A stretch of 50,210 bases of DNA from contig LNQR01000060.1 in NCBI GenBank assembly GCA_001541255.1, forward strand, positions 1 to 50,210, read 5' to 3'. Shown piece by piece: positions 35,192-43,452 of the stretch. The notes beneath the pieces were generated by a model that was given only the letters and a program-made list of their open reading frames with translations, had not been told where the DNA came from and ran no database searches. Source of the DNA: Candidatus Magnetominusculus xianensis. Its GTDB lineage: Bacteria; Nitrospirota; Thermodesulfovibrionia; Thermodesulfovibrionales; Magnetobacteriaceae. The position numbers and the translations under genes were made by a program. Every line of letters starts with the position of its first letter. The first letter of the stretch is position 1.

Positions 35192-35537
35192 GGCCGCCCT
35201 CGCACTTTTCAATAATTATTTTTTAAAAAGAGGAGTTTTGTAATCGATATGTAAACTACCTTCTGATATACTAAGACAGGTGGTGCGCTTAAGGTTTTAT
35301 TAATTTGGGAGTGTGCCCGGAGATAACTGGAGAAAACTGGAGGAAAGCCGGTTGTGATTAGTTCTCATAAGGCAGAGAAATGGCTGCCCTATATGTGGGT
35401 GCAAACTCCATACAGTGGTAAGTTTATACTCACAAACTGGCAGCGGTGTAATATAAACACTGCGAAATACTGCACTTTTTCTCTGGCATGATAATTGCGT
35501 AATAACTATATAGAGTGATTAAACATGCGAGGCAATT
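35192..35537 (+). other. Regulatory gap before the NtrC-like gene
   Basis: There is no gene in this ~345-base gap. It contains the sigma-54 promoter described separately, and about 20 bases before it an imperfect inverted repeat GCGGTGT (35443-35449) / ACACTGC (35457-35463) that could be an activator site. Confidence 0.45.
35484..35499 (+). promoter_or_regulatory. Sigma-54 promoter
   Basis: TGGCATGATAATTGCG matches the -24/-12 consensus TGGCAC-N5-TTGCW with correct spacing (GG at -24, GC at -12). The predicted start is near 35510, 28 bases before the NtrC-like gene. Confidence 0.75.
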
Positions 35538-36818
35538 ATGTATAAAATTATAGTGGCAGTGAGCGAATATCCTGTAAGACAAGCGTTGAAATCGTTTTTA
35601 GAAATTAATAGTTACTCAGTAGTAGAAGCTAATAATGGCGCTATTGCTATTGAATGTTTTATTAAAAGTACACCTGCAGCCGTTATTCTTGATTTGAAAA
35701 TACCGGATATTAGCGCTTTACAAATATTACATAAAATGAGAGAACTCAATGCAGACACTCCGGTTATATTATTGGTCAGCAATGACGAAATAGATACGGC
35801 GATAGAGGCCTTAGGCAATGGTGCATACGATTATTTCCACAAGCCGCCCGACATAGAAAGGCTCATATATATCTTAAGCCGGTGTATAGAGTCTAAAGAG
35901 AGTTTAAAGAAGGCAAAAACTAAGACTACTTCAATGTTGATGGGGCATTTAGGTTCTGGTAAAAATGTGAAAACAACCATTGAAGGTATAGAAACGGCCG
36001 CTAATACAAGAATTCCTGTAAACATTCAGGGTGAGAGCGGCACTGGCAAGTCATTAATTGCCCGTCTTATACACAACTGCGACACCAGCGTTAGAGGGCC
36101 TTTTATACAGTTTGACATCGGCTCTGCCTCCAGGGGAAACAGAAGTGTCTCTACCAGAATTGACAAATTATTTAAGCAGGCCGCAGGGGGCACTATTTAT
36201 TTCAAAGGGCTGCAGGATATATCAATGACAGCCCAGTCCAACCTGATTTCAGCAGTCACGCAATTGGATGATACAGGAGAGGATGTCCGTATAATTGCAT
36301 CCTTCCCGGTCAACCACAAGGTTCGCTCAAATGAAAAACAATTAGAACAAACATATGGGAAAGAAGCTTTCACTGACTGGCTTGTCATCAAAGTACCGCC
36401 GTTAGTTAAGAGGATTGAGGATATACCGTTTCTTGCCAGCAAATTTATAGCCGAGATAGCTGATGAGTTGGGTATTCCAGCAAGGGAAATAACCAAGGAT
36501 GCTATAAAACTCTTATCAAGGTACCCTTGGCCGGGTAATCTCAGAGAATTAAAAAATGCAATTAAACGGGCAATGCTAACCTCGTATGGCTATTTTCTTA
36601 AAAGTGAACATTTTTATTTTTTACAATCCGGCAAATCTGACATACCATTGTTGTCGCTGAAGGAAGAAAAGGCCAGGGCAGTGAAAGATACCGAGTGCAG
36701 GGCAATTCTCAATGCCCTTGACATGACATCAGGCCATAAGTCAATGGCCGCAGAAGTGCTGGGTATCAGCAGAAAGACACTCTGGGAAAAACTGAAAGAA
36801 TATAACGTCATGGCGTAA
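35538..36818 (+). CDS. Degenerate NtrC-family regulator
   Basis: The 426-residue protein has the NtrC layout: receiver (1-120), AAA+ domain (about 130-360) and a Fis-type helix-turn-helix (about 385-425; MAAEVLGISRKTLWEKLKEY). The receiver keeps D52 and K102, but the acidic pair is replaced by S9-E10. Walker A is intact (GESGTGKS, 165-172). The GAFTGA loop that contacts sigma-54 is absent, Walker B reads GGTIYFKG (Lys at 223 instead of Asp), and the arginine-finger region is changed. It should bind DNA but not activate sigma-54, and may bind nucleotide without hydrolysis. A sigma-54 promoter lies upstream. It ends 19 bases before the convergent synthetase-like gene. Confidence 0.86.
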   Translation: MYKIIVAVSEYPVRQALKSFLEINSYSVVEANNGAIAIECFIKSTPAAVILDLKIPDISALQILHKMRELNADTPVILLVSNDEIDTAIEALGNGAYDYFHKPPDIERLIYILSRCIESKESLKKAKTKTTSMLMGHLGSGKNVKTTIEGIETAANTRIPVNIQGESGTGKSLIARLIHNCDTSVRGPFIQFDIGSASRGNRSVSTRIDKLFKQAAGGTIYFKGLQDISMTAQSNLISAVTQLDDTGEDVRIIASFPVNHKVRSNEKQLEQTYGKEAFTDWLVIKVPPLVKRIEDIPFLASKFIAEIADELGIPAREITKDAIKLLSRYPWPGNLRELKNAIKRAMLTSYGYFLKSEHFYFLQSGKSDIPLLSLKEEKARAVKDTECRAILNALDMTSGHKSMAAEVLGISRKTLWEKLKEYNVMA

Positions 36819-36837
36819 CACATGTGCCATCCACACG

Positions 36838-38028
36838 TTAAACTGCCGATGCGACGATGTGACCGGCAAACTGGGAATTGTTGTGGATTATCCCCTGTTC
36901 CCGCCTGAAGCCCAGTCCGCATGGCTCGTAGGAGAAAAATACGCCGGCCTGATAAGACCTCCCCACGCCGTCTGCGGGAAATCTGGCAAACTCCTGATAT
37001 ACGCTTCGATATGCGCCGTATTCACCGTCTTTAGACAGGATAGTCCTGCCGGTTTTATCTACAATCGAGACATTTTGACCTTCCCGTCCAAGCGTCTTTT
37101 TCTCTACGTATGATACACCGGCTAACGGCTCAAATGAAGTCTCAAGCAGGAGTGGATGCCCTGGGTACATATCCCAAAGTATCTTCAACAAACCCTTTGA
37201 CTGAAATAAAAGCGCATATGGGGGATTGAGCAAAACAGCCCTTTCATTTCTCAGCACATCTGTCAGGATTGCCGCAAGGTCAGGTTCATAGAGGCTGATA
37301 AATTCATATGGCAGGCTCTTAAACCAATAATCATAACGATAGCAGCGTTCGGAGTCCTTCAGGGAGATTCCCTCACTGCTTGAAAAAAAAACCTTATCGA
37401 CAAACTCGAAATCAGTAATGAAATCTGCCTCAAACGCGGCCTCCTCTATCAGACGGGCGGTGTTCTCGTCTTCAGGAAATTCATCGAGCGACGAAAACAG
37501 GGCGCGTGGAATGTCCTGTGGGCTGCCCGCAAACTTAGGATTGAGCTGTCTTAGTCTGACAAACGATTCCTTTATTGCCTCATATAATGAGTTATACTGC
37601 TGGGTCTCGTCCATCTTATTGTGCCTGAGCAGCATCCACTGTATGATAGCTGTCTCAAATATAAGCGAAGGCGTGTCAGCGTTAAACTCGATAAGTTTAA
37701 TGGGAATTCCATCGAGACCACCAGCAAAGTCAAAGCGCCCCATGAGGTGAAAATGCCTCTCATCCTCCCACGTATGCTCTATCATGGCAATGAGAGAGCC
37801 ATCAATGTCAAGCAGGTGATAGAGACGGTTATCGATTACATATTGTGCCGCCTGAATATACATATCATAGAGCTCTTCTGCGGCCTTATAATAGTTGTCA
37901 CCCTCGGCCTCGGTAACGCAGACAAGCTCATCGGCAATGGAGGGCGCTGCATCAGGCGTATTGTACCACGTATAGCCAATTTCGGTGTAAATGCCTTCGT
38001 TGATGGGATTTATCTTTATAATATTCAC
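36838..38028 (-). CDS. Glutathionylspermidine-synthase-like ATP-grasp protein
   Basis: The 396-residue protein belongs to the family of E. coli YgiC and YjfC: the ATP-grasp half of glutathionylspermidine synthase without the amidase. Characteristic segments are FDFAGG, IKLIEFNADTPSL, LLNPPYALLFQSKG, HPLLLETSFEPL and SYVEKKTLGREGQNVSI. It should form an amide bond using ATP; the substrates in this family are unproven. The start is a GTG at 38028 with a weak ribosome binding site. It follows the YgiB-like lipoprotein by 8 bases, and a DUF350 membrane protein precedes both, the same order as yjfL-yjfM-yjfC. Confidence 0.9.
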   Translation of the reverse strand: MNIIKINPINEGIYTEIGYTWYNTPDAAPSIADELVCVTEAEGDNYYKAAEELYDMYIQAAQYVIDNRLYHLLDIDGSLIAMIEHTWEDERHFHLMGRFDFAGGLDGIPIKLIEFNADTPSLIFETAIIQWMLLRHNKMDETQQYNSLYEAIKESFVRLRQLNPKFAGSPQDIPRALFSSLDEFPEDENTARLIEEAAFEADFITDFEFVDKVFFSSSEGISLKDSERCYRYDYWFKSLPYEFISLYEPDLAAILTDVLRNERAVLLNPPYALLFQSKGLLKILWDMYPGHPLLLETSFEPLAGVSYVEKKTLGREGQNVSIVDKTGRTILSKDGEYGAYRSVYQEFARFPADGVGRSYQAGVFFSYEPCGLGFRREQGIIHNNSQFAGHIVASAV

Positions 38029-38036
38029 TGGAACTG

Positions 38037-38618
38037 TTAACTTGATCCACTGCCAAAAATTCTGGAGAAAAAGCCGCCCCTGCTTGAACTAGTTGAGCCG
38101 TAAGTAGCGCTGCCGCCATATCTGCCGCCTGAACCTGACCCTCCTGCATAGTTGTCCTCACGTCCGGTCTTTCTTGTAATAATGTCTTTTCTTGCGAGGG
38201 TCTGCCTGTAAATGCCTTCATTGGCATAAATACCTGACGAGATAAAAGACGTCCTGCCAAGCATATAACCGAATAACCCCGAGGCAAGCACCGTCCCAAG
38301 GCCAAGTCCAACGCTATTTGGCGGGACATCCCTAACCATCGTCTCAGCCTTTTGTTGAGGGATTATCTCGACTGAGCCGTCTATGTGAGTGACCATAACA
38401 CCGGAACATTTGCTTGGGACTTCGTTGACGATTTTAAACTCCCCTTTTTCAATTTCCTGTACCTCGGTGATAACGCCGTATTTCTGCACAGCCGCAGAAG
38501 CATTCGCAAACTGCGGGGGGCAGTCCTTCAGCTCCGGCGAACACCCCGATGTTGTTAACAAGGCGTTTGCAAGAAAAAATATGCTGCCGACTGACGCTGT
38601 CTTGATCTTTTTATGCAT
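38037..38618 (-). CDS. YgiB/DUF1190-like lipoprotein
   Basis: The 193-residue protein has a signal peptide with a lipoprotein-type end (LTTSGCSPE, Cys near 26). A mid-region segment GLGLGTVLASGLFGYMLG is hydrophobic. The C-terminus is Gly/Ser-rich (SGSGGRYGGSATYGS...FFSRIFGSGSS), as in DUF1190/YgiB-like proteins. It lies between the DUF350 protein and the synthetase-like protein. The context makes it the periplasmic or envelope part of that set. The domain call rests on context plus the Gly/Ser-rich tail rather than on a strong motif. Confidence 0.75.
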   Translation of the reverse strand: MHKKIKTASVGSIFFLANALLTTSGCSPELKDCPPQFANASAAVQKYGVITEVQEIEKGEFKIVNEVPSKCSGVMVTHIDGSVEIIPQQKAETMVRDVPPNSVGLGLGTVLASGLFGYMLGRTSFISSGIYANEGIYRQTLARKDIITRKTGREDNYAGGSGSGGRYGGSATYGSTSSSRGGFFSRIFGSGSS

Positions 38619-38642
38619 CTTAAATCATCCAATCCCATTTTA

Positions 38643-39461
38643 TCACATTATCCGGGCAATGACAATAGCAACCGAGAGTGAAATAGCCTCTACAACTGTC
38701 ACGGCGGCGGTGTTTCGTTTAATAATCTGCTCAGACAGTGTGGTCTTAGGAAGAAAAATAGCATCAGCAACCTTCTGTATTACAAACAAAAAGGCCAGCC
38801 CGACGAAAGCACTGACAAAAAATGATATTATTCCGCGCTCCCATCCTATAAAATCCCCCGACACGCTTGATCTGAGAATCACTGCATAGGATATGACAAC
38901 CCCGGCGAGGAAGACCCCGGCGCTGAGATTCCCACCTGCTATTTCATCTTTAATGCCGATTTGATAGATTTTCTGTGTTATTAAAAATATCAAAGCTATG
39001 ACACACTGTGCCAGCGCAAAGAACACAATCGCAGACAGTAATCCCCCGCCCCCGCCTGAGAGTACCCCGTTGAGAACCAGCCCCGACGCAAGATAAATCC
39101 CGCAGTTGACCATTCCCACGGCGGCATTGCCCTCTCCGATGAGTTTGTTGTTGTCTATTCCCTTAAGAAACAGATACCTGTTAATGTAGTGAGAAAGAAA
39201 AAACAGCAGCGTAACAAGCGCCCCGTTGAGAAAGAAAGACGGTATATCTTTCATCGCTGTTTCTGTACCCAGTAAGCCGGACATTGCGATGGCCATACCA
39301 AAATACTGACCAAAACGCCATAGGGCAACAGCGGAGTTGGCGCCAATTTCCACGCTGTCGTCATCGTCGAACTTCGTAAGAAAGTCGGCTGTCCTTTTCG
39401 AGATAAAAAGAAAAAAGATGACTATAAGAATATCCAGCAAGTCATACAGGTACTTTTCCAT
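38643..39461 (-). CDS. Integral membrane protein, tandem DUF350
   Basis: The 272-residue protein has about eight transmembrane helices in two similar halves, the tandem DUF350 layout. Gly/Asn-rich stretches such as IGEGNAAVGMVNCGIYLASG and AGGNLSAGVFLAGVVISYA occupy equivalent places in the two halves. The ATG at 39461 follows a GAGAGGGGG site. DUF350 proteins are encoded with YgiB/YgiC-like genes and appear in stress and envelope-related islands; their activity is unknown. It is the first gene of the triad and is divergent from the PilZ gene across a 437-base gap. Confidence 0.88.
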   Translation of the reverse strand: MEKYLYDLLDILIVIFFLFISKRTADFLTKFDDDDSVEIGANSAVALWRFGQYFGMAIAMSGLLGTETAMKDIPSFFLNGALVTLLFFLSHYINRYLFLKGIDNNKLIGEGNAAVGMVNCGIYLASGLVLNGVLSGGGGGLLSAIVFFALAQCVIALIFLITQKIYQIGIKDEIAGGNLSAGVFLAGVVISYAVILRSSVSGDFIGWERGIISFFVSAFVGLAFLFVIQKVADAIFLPKTTLSEQIIKRNTAAVTVVEAISLSVAIVIARIM

Positions 39462-39898
39462 ACACAGCCCCCTCTCTGAAATCACCCTTCGGCTAATTTC
39501 GGCAACTTAGAATTCCAACGCTGCACCATCAGCTAAAATAACACATCAATGCTGTTTTCGTCAAACTCCTGTCAAAATGCCGACAGATAGGTAAAATGGA
39601 GTATAGCCCTGACTTGCCTCATCCTGGCGCTAACTGAAAAACTATGAGTCGTCTGTTGAAACCCGGCATTGTTTGTCTCACTGACAAAATATGTCAACAT
39701 TAATCAGTGCCATACACGGCTGTCATATGATTTACGCGTGAAATATGCGTGGTTATTATGGCATGAATTTTGCTATGATTATTGTATGATGGTACATTTG
39801 ACAGTTAGTCAATTTGGGGGTACGGCGCGATAACGTCACTACGTTTGAATAAACCCAGATTTTAACAATATTGATTGATTTATCAGGAGAAATACCAA
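39462..39898 (+). other. Long regulatory gap with inverted repeats
   Basis: This 437-base gap has no gene. It holds the sigma-54 promoter and three inverted repeats built on TGAC/GTCA: CTGTC-N8-GACAG (39569-39586), TGACA-N5-TGTCA (39682-39696) and TTGAC-N5-GTCAA (39798-39812). The first two are upstream, as enhancer sites would be; the third lies after the predicted start. Confidence 0.55.
39759..39774 (+). promoter_or_regulatory. Sigma-54 promoter
   Basis: TGGCATGAATTTTGCT matches the -24/-12 consensus with the right spacing (TGGCA, N5, TTGCT). The predicted start is near 39786, giving a 5' region of about 110 bases before the PilZ gene. Confidence 0.78.
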
Positions 39899-40417
39899 AT
39901 GATAAAGGCTGAATTGTTTAAGGGAGCAGGTACGCAACCTAAGACAATAACTGTATTTCCATCAACCGAGATGCATATTGTGTGTCCACACTGCGGAATC
40001 AAAGGAACAGTAAGAAAAGAATACCCACCTGAGCAGGCATTTAATATCACCTGTCCAAAATGCAAACAGTTTATTATTATTAATGTCAACAAGCGGCAGT
40101 TTTATCGTAAAAAGGTCAAGATTGAGGCATCATATTATATTGAAGGAACCAGCAGTCCGTTCAAAAAAGGGACAATTATAGATATATCAACCGGAGGATT
40201 ACGCTTAAGGTGTTATAAGACAGTATCTGTTCATGCAAAGACAGGTAATTACATTTCATTGAGCTTTTCCTTACCGCCGAGGGAAGACCCAATAAAAGTA
40301 CAGGGAGAAATTGTCACAATAATAGAGGAAACAGACAAAACCATGAGCTTTGGGCTAAAGTTTAAAAATCTGAGTGAATTCGAAGAGACACAAATTGGTT
40401 TTTTCCTTCAAGCCTGA
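39899..40417 (+). CDS. Zinc-ribbon PilZ-domain protein
   Basis: The 172-residue protein has an N-terminal zinc ribbon (CPHCG and CPKCK, about 29-56) and a C-terminal PilZ domain (about 62-170). The c-di-GMP-binding motifs are visible: a basic RQFYRKKVK segment and the D-x-S-x-x-G type motif IDISTGGLRL. It should change conformation on c-di-GMP binding, so it is a receptor for the cyclases and phosphodiesterases in this window. The ribbon may bind nucleic acid or a partner protein. The ATG at 39899 follows an AGGAG site; an upstream TTG lacks support. Its sigma-54 promoter ties it to alternative-sigma control. Confidence 0.88.
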   Translation: MIKAELFKGAGTQPKTITVFPSTEMHIVCPHCGIKGTVRKEYPPEQAFNITCPKCKQFIIINVNKRQFYRKKVKIEASYYIEGTSSPFKKGTIIDISTGGLRLRCYKTVSVHAKTGNYISLSFSLPPREDPIKVQGEIVTIIEETDKTMSFGLKFKNLSEFEETQIGFFLQA

Positions 40418-40486
40418 CCACAATCGCACTGCCATAGCCAAAAGTCAGGAGAGGGCGCTCCCCTTGCCTTCTGAGGAGCTATAAGT

Positions 40487-42187
40487 TCACTGTCTTGGAT
40501 AATAAACGGACATAAAATATTTTTCTCTTGAGTGCAGAAACTGAAAATTTGAGCTGAATTTAACCTGATAATTCTTATCAATATCATTTATATTTCTTAT
40601 AAACGTGTTTGTTACGCCTCCCCCTTCGTAGTGGTCCTTATATAAAATAATTATATCGAATTGTTTATTCAATATCTGTTTTTCAATTGTTTCCATAAAC
40701 AATTCATTATAGCCATCGAAGTCATTAGAGAATATTTTCTTTAACACAGGATTTTTCGGCATTACTTCATTGCGGTAACAGGAAAAACCTGAATCATACA
40801 CTTTTTGTCCTCTGCTGACAGCGCTAATGCTAAGAGGAGCGGCGACCAGGATATTTTTACCTTTTTGTATCAGGCTGTTGTATTGTCTCCACTGCGCCTC
40901 TACATTTCTATTCATAAATATCTCTGACGGGTCAATAGAAAAAACACCCATAGGGGGGATGACCGCCCAAAACAAACAATAGGAATAGCTGGTATAAACT
41001 GATAGTGAAAGCAATATTATTGATATGTGCCGCAAGACATTATAATTATTTGTCAGCGCAATCGTACTTATTAAAAAGAAAGGCAGGTAAATCTGGAAAA
41101 AATAAATCATCCATGCCCCATTAGAACCGCCAAGAATCAATACTAAGACAATCATAGATATGTACGCACAGTATGTGAAAAGCGATATTTGATGTGTAAA
41201 GAAAGGGTTTTTTATAATCTTATAATCAATTTTTATATATTTATAATAATCTATATGCTTATAAATATTATATATTAAAATTAACAACAAAAACATAATT
41301 AATCCTGCAGAGTGCTTTCCAAAATAATACAGTTGGTATAACAGGTATTTAATATGGTGGTAGTTATTAGAGTGGATATTATAGCTGTTAGCATTAATGT
41401 GATGAATAATGGTATAGTAAATATATGACTCATAATATCTGTTTACAAAGAATAAAGACAGCAGCAGTGAAGCAAAAAAGACTGTCATCCATTTCAGGCC
41501 TTTCTCCTTAGAAATATAAAAAAACACATATGACAGCAGCATTATAGTACCCAGCACAAAATATATTTTTGTATAAAAACTCAGCAGCCCAAAAATAATG
41601 CTTAATATCAAGCTGTTTCTTGAGTAGTCATTACGCCAAGGTATATAAATACAGAGCAGAAATAGAAACATACCTAAACTGTCAGGCTTTGAAAGAGGCG
41701 TCACAAAAAATATTAACGAAGCATATTGTATAATAAAAGCCCCATATATAAAAATAGGTTTAATCTTTAAGCGCAGCATAATAAGCGCAACTATCGAACA
41801 CGAGAGAAATATAAATACTCCTGTAGCAGCCCTATGAGCCAGCAGTAATAATCTTTCATGACTAACACCAGATAACATTTTGTAAAATGGTATCACTACA
41901 TAGTTATACATAATGCCATAGATATTCATATATACAGGATGGTTTATAAAATCATATGGATTACCACCTTTTAGAATCAAATCCGTAGAGAGTATCATGC
42001 CTCCTTCTCTAACTTCCAGTTGGTAAGGATATGATATAAGACAGGTGTGATATGTTAATAATCTATACAACAGATATGTAAAGAATATCCCAGCAATAAA
42101 TGATATGAAGTGTATTAATGTAATATTATTTCTATTCAGGATATCTTCAAGGTAAAGCCTATAGCTTCTATGCAAATGTAACCTCAC
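40487..42187 (-). CDS. Multi-pass membrane glycosyltransferase-like protein
   Basis: The 566-residue protein has about ten or more transmembrane helices. An acidic loop EVREGGMI follows the first helix, and an HRAATG / LSKPDSLG arrangement comes later, as in GT-C type glycosyltransferases (GT39-like) that use lipid-linked sugars. No exact family can be named. A soluble tail (about 430-566) follows the helices. The region is markedly AT-rich against its neighbours, a sign of foreign origin. The GTG at 42187 has a GGAGG site nine bases upstream and overlaps the MNT gene by 20 bases, so it reads as the last gene of the parA-to-kdsD operon. The likely role is sugar addition to a surface lipid or polysaccharide. 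Confidence 0.78.
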   Translation of the reverse strand: MRLHLHRSYRLYLEDILNRNNITLIHFISFIAGIFFTYLLYRLLTYHTCLISYPYQLEVREGGMILSTDLILKGGNPYDFINHPVYMNIYGIMYNYVVIPFYKMLSGVSHERLLLLAHRAATGVFIFLSCSIVALIMLRLKIKPIFIYGAFIIQYASLIFFVTPLSKPDSLGMFLFLLCIYIPWRNDYSRNSLILSIIFGLLSFYTKIYFVLGTIMLLSYVFFYISKEKGLKWMTVFFASLLLSLFFVNRYYESYIYYTIIHHINANSYNIHSNNYHHIKYLLYQLYYFGKHSAGLIMFLLLILIYNIYKHIDYYKYIKIDYKIIKNPFFTHQISLFTYCAYISMIVLVLILGGSNGAWMIYFFQIYLPFFLISTIALTNNYNVLRHISIILLSLSVYTSYSYCLFWAVIPPMGVFSIDPSEIFMNRNVEAQWRQYNSLIQKGKNILVAAPLSISAVSRGQKVYDSGFSCYRNEVMPKNPVLKKIFSNDFDGYNELFMETIEKQILNKQFDIIILYKDHYEGGGVTNTFIRNINDIDKNYQVKFSSNFQFLHSREKYFMSVYYPRQ

Positions 42188-42452
42188 GAAGAATGACCTC
42201 CTTCATTTGTGGACGAATGGCATTCATCGTTACCAAGTCTACCTCTCTGTTGAATAAGTCTTCGAGATAGAATTTTAGTTCGGCGTAGTTGTCAAAAGTA
42301 ACATATCCATCTTCAAATTCAACAAGGACATCGACATCACTTTCTGCTTTTGCCTCTCCACGGGCAAAGGAACCAAACACTCCTATAGTTTTGAGGTGGA
42401 ATTGGCTCTTTATCACTTTATCGTGGGTCTTCAATATCTCGATGACGCTCAC
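42168..42452 (-). CDS. MNT-type nucleotidyltransferase
   Basis: The 94-residue protein is a minimal nucleotidyltransferase with GSFARG at 27-32 and the metal-binding pair D39 and D41 in SDVDVLVEF. Members of this family pair with HEPN proteins and act as antitoxins, as in MntA-HepT, by adenylylating the toxin. Here no HEPN gene is adjacent; a membrane glycosyltransferase follows and kdsD precedes it by 7 bases. It is therefore an orphan of the MntA group, or has lost its partner. Confidence 0.88.
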   Translation of the reverse strand: MSVIEILKTHDKVIKSQFHLKTIGVFGSFARGEAKAESDVDVLVEFEDGYVTFDNYAELKFYLEDLFNREVDLVTMNAIRPQMKEVILREVTFA

Positions 42453-42459
42453 GAGGCCC

Positions 42460-43452
42460 TTACACTATTCCCTTTTTTAGAATATCGTGGATGTGGATGA
42501 TGCCTTTTACTGTGTCCCCGGTGTCCCCTGTGTTACTGGCTTCAGGGACTATGAGTGATGTGATTGAGTGTTTTTCCATTATGGACAGGGCCTTTGCGGC
42601 AAGCTCTTCTTCTGAGATGGTGCGGGGGTTTGCTGTCATTATTGATGCTGCATCTTTTGAGTACAACTGCTGCCCCCAGGCTAGAAGACCCCTTCTCAGG
42701 TCACCGTCTGTTACTATGCCTAAGAGCCGTTTATCTCTGCCTGTGACCAGGGCAAGCCCCAGACGCTTTGATGATATTTCTATCACTGCATCCATCAGCT
42801 TTGTATCAGGTCTTACAAATGGCAGGGCGTCACCTGTAACCATAACATCCTTTACCCTTATTAACAGCCGCCTGCCAAGACTCCCATCCGGGTGTAAACA
42901 CGCAAAGTCGTCCTGCTTAAATCCCCGTTTCTTTATCAGCACAACCGCTATTGCATCGCCCATCGCCGCTGCCGCCGTAGTTGACGATGTCGGCACAATC
43001 CCTAACGGACAGGCCTCCTTCTCCACTGATATATCTATTACCACCATTGCAGCCCTTGCAAGCGTGGAGTTGATATTGCCAACCAATGAAATCAGACTTA
43101 CACCAAACCGCTTAAAAAATGGTATCAACTGTATTATCTCGTCTGTCTCGCCACTGTTGGAAATCGCAATAATTACATCGTCGCGGGTAATCATCCCCAA
43201 GTCCCCGTGACCAGCCTCTGCTGGGTGGACAAAAAACGCCGGTGTGCCCGTTGAGGCCAACGTAGCTGCTATCTTCTTACCTATCAGGCCGGACTTGCCC
43301 ATGCCTGTCACAACGGTCTTACCCTTGCTGTCGTATATTATCTGCACTGCATCAAGAAAATTTTTATCTATACGCGGTCTCAGCGCAAGAATCGAGTCTG
43401 CCTCGGTTTGCAGCACATCGATGGCTGTGGCGACTGCCTCTTCAGGTAACAT
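42460..43452 (-). CDS. kdsD: Arabinose-5-phosphate isomerase
   Basis: The 330-residue protein has an N-terminal SIS domain (about 30-180; [30 protein letters not shown]) and two C-terminal CBS domains, the KdsD/KpsF layout. It interconverts ribulose 5-phosphate and arabinose 5-phosphate, the first step toward KDO. The ATG at 43452 is chosen because an AAGGA site lies 8 bases upstream; it overlaps pyrG by 11 bases. With kdsB nearby it indicates LPS with KDO. Confidence 0.95.
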   Translation of the reverse strand: MLPEEAVATAIDVLQTEADSILALRPRIDKNFLDAVQIIYDSKGKTVVTGMGKSGLIGKKIAATLASTGTPAFFVHPAEAGHGDLGMITRDDVIIAISNSGETDEIIQLIPFFKRFGVSLISLVGNINSTLARAAMVVIDISVEKEACPLGIVPTSSTTAAAAMGDAIAVVLIKKRGFKQDDFACLHPDGSLGRRLLIRVKDVMVTGDALPFVRPDTKLMDAVIEISSKRLGLALVTGRDKRLLGIVTDGDLRRGLLAWGQQLYSKDAASIMTANPRTISEEELAAKALSIMEKHSITSLIVPEASNTGDTGDTVKGIIHIHDILKKGIV

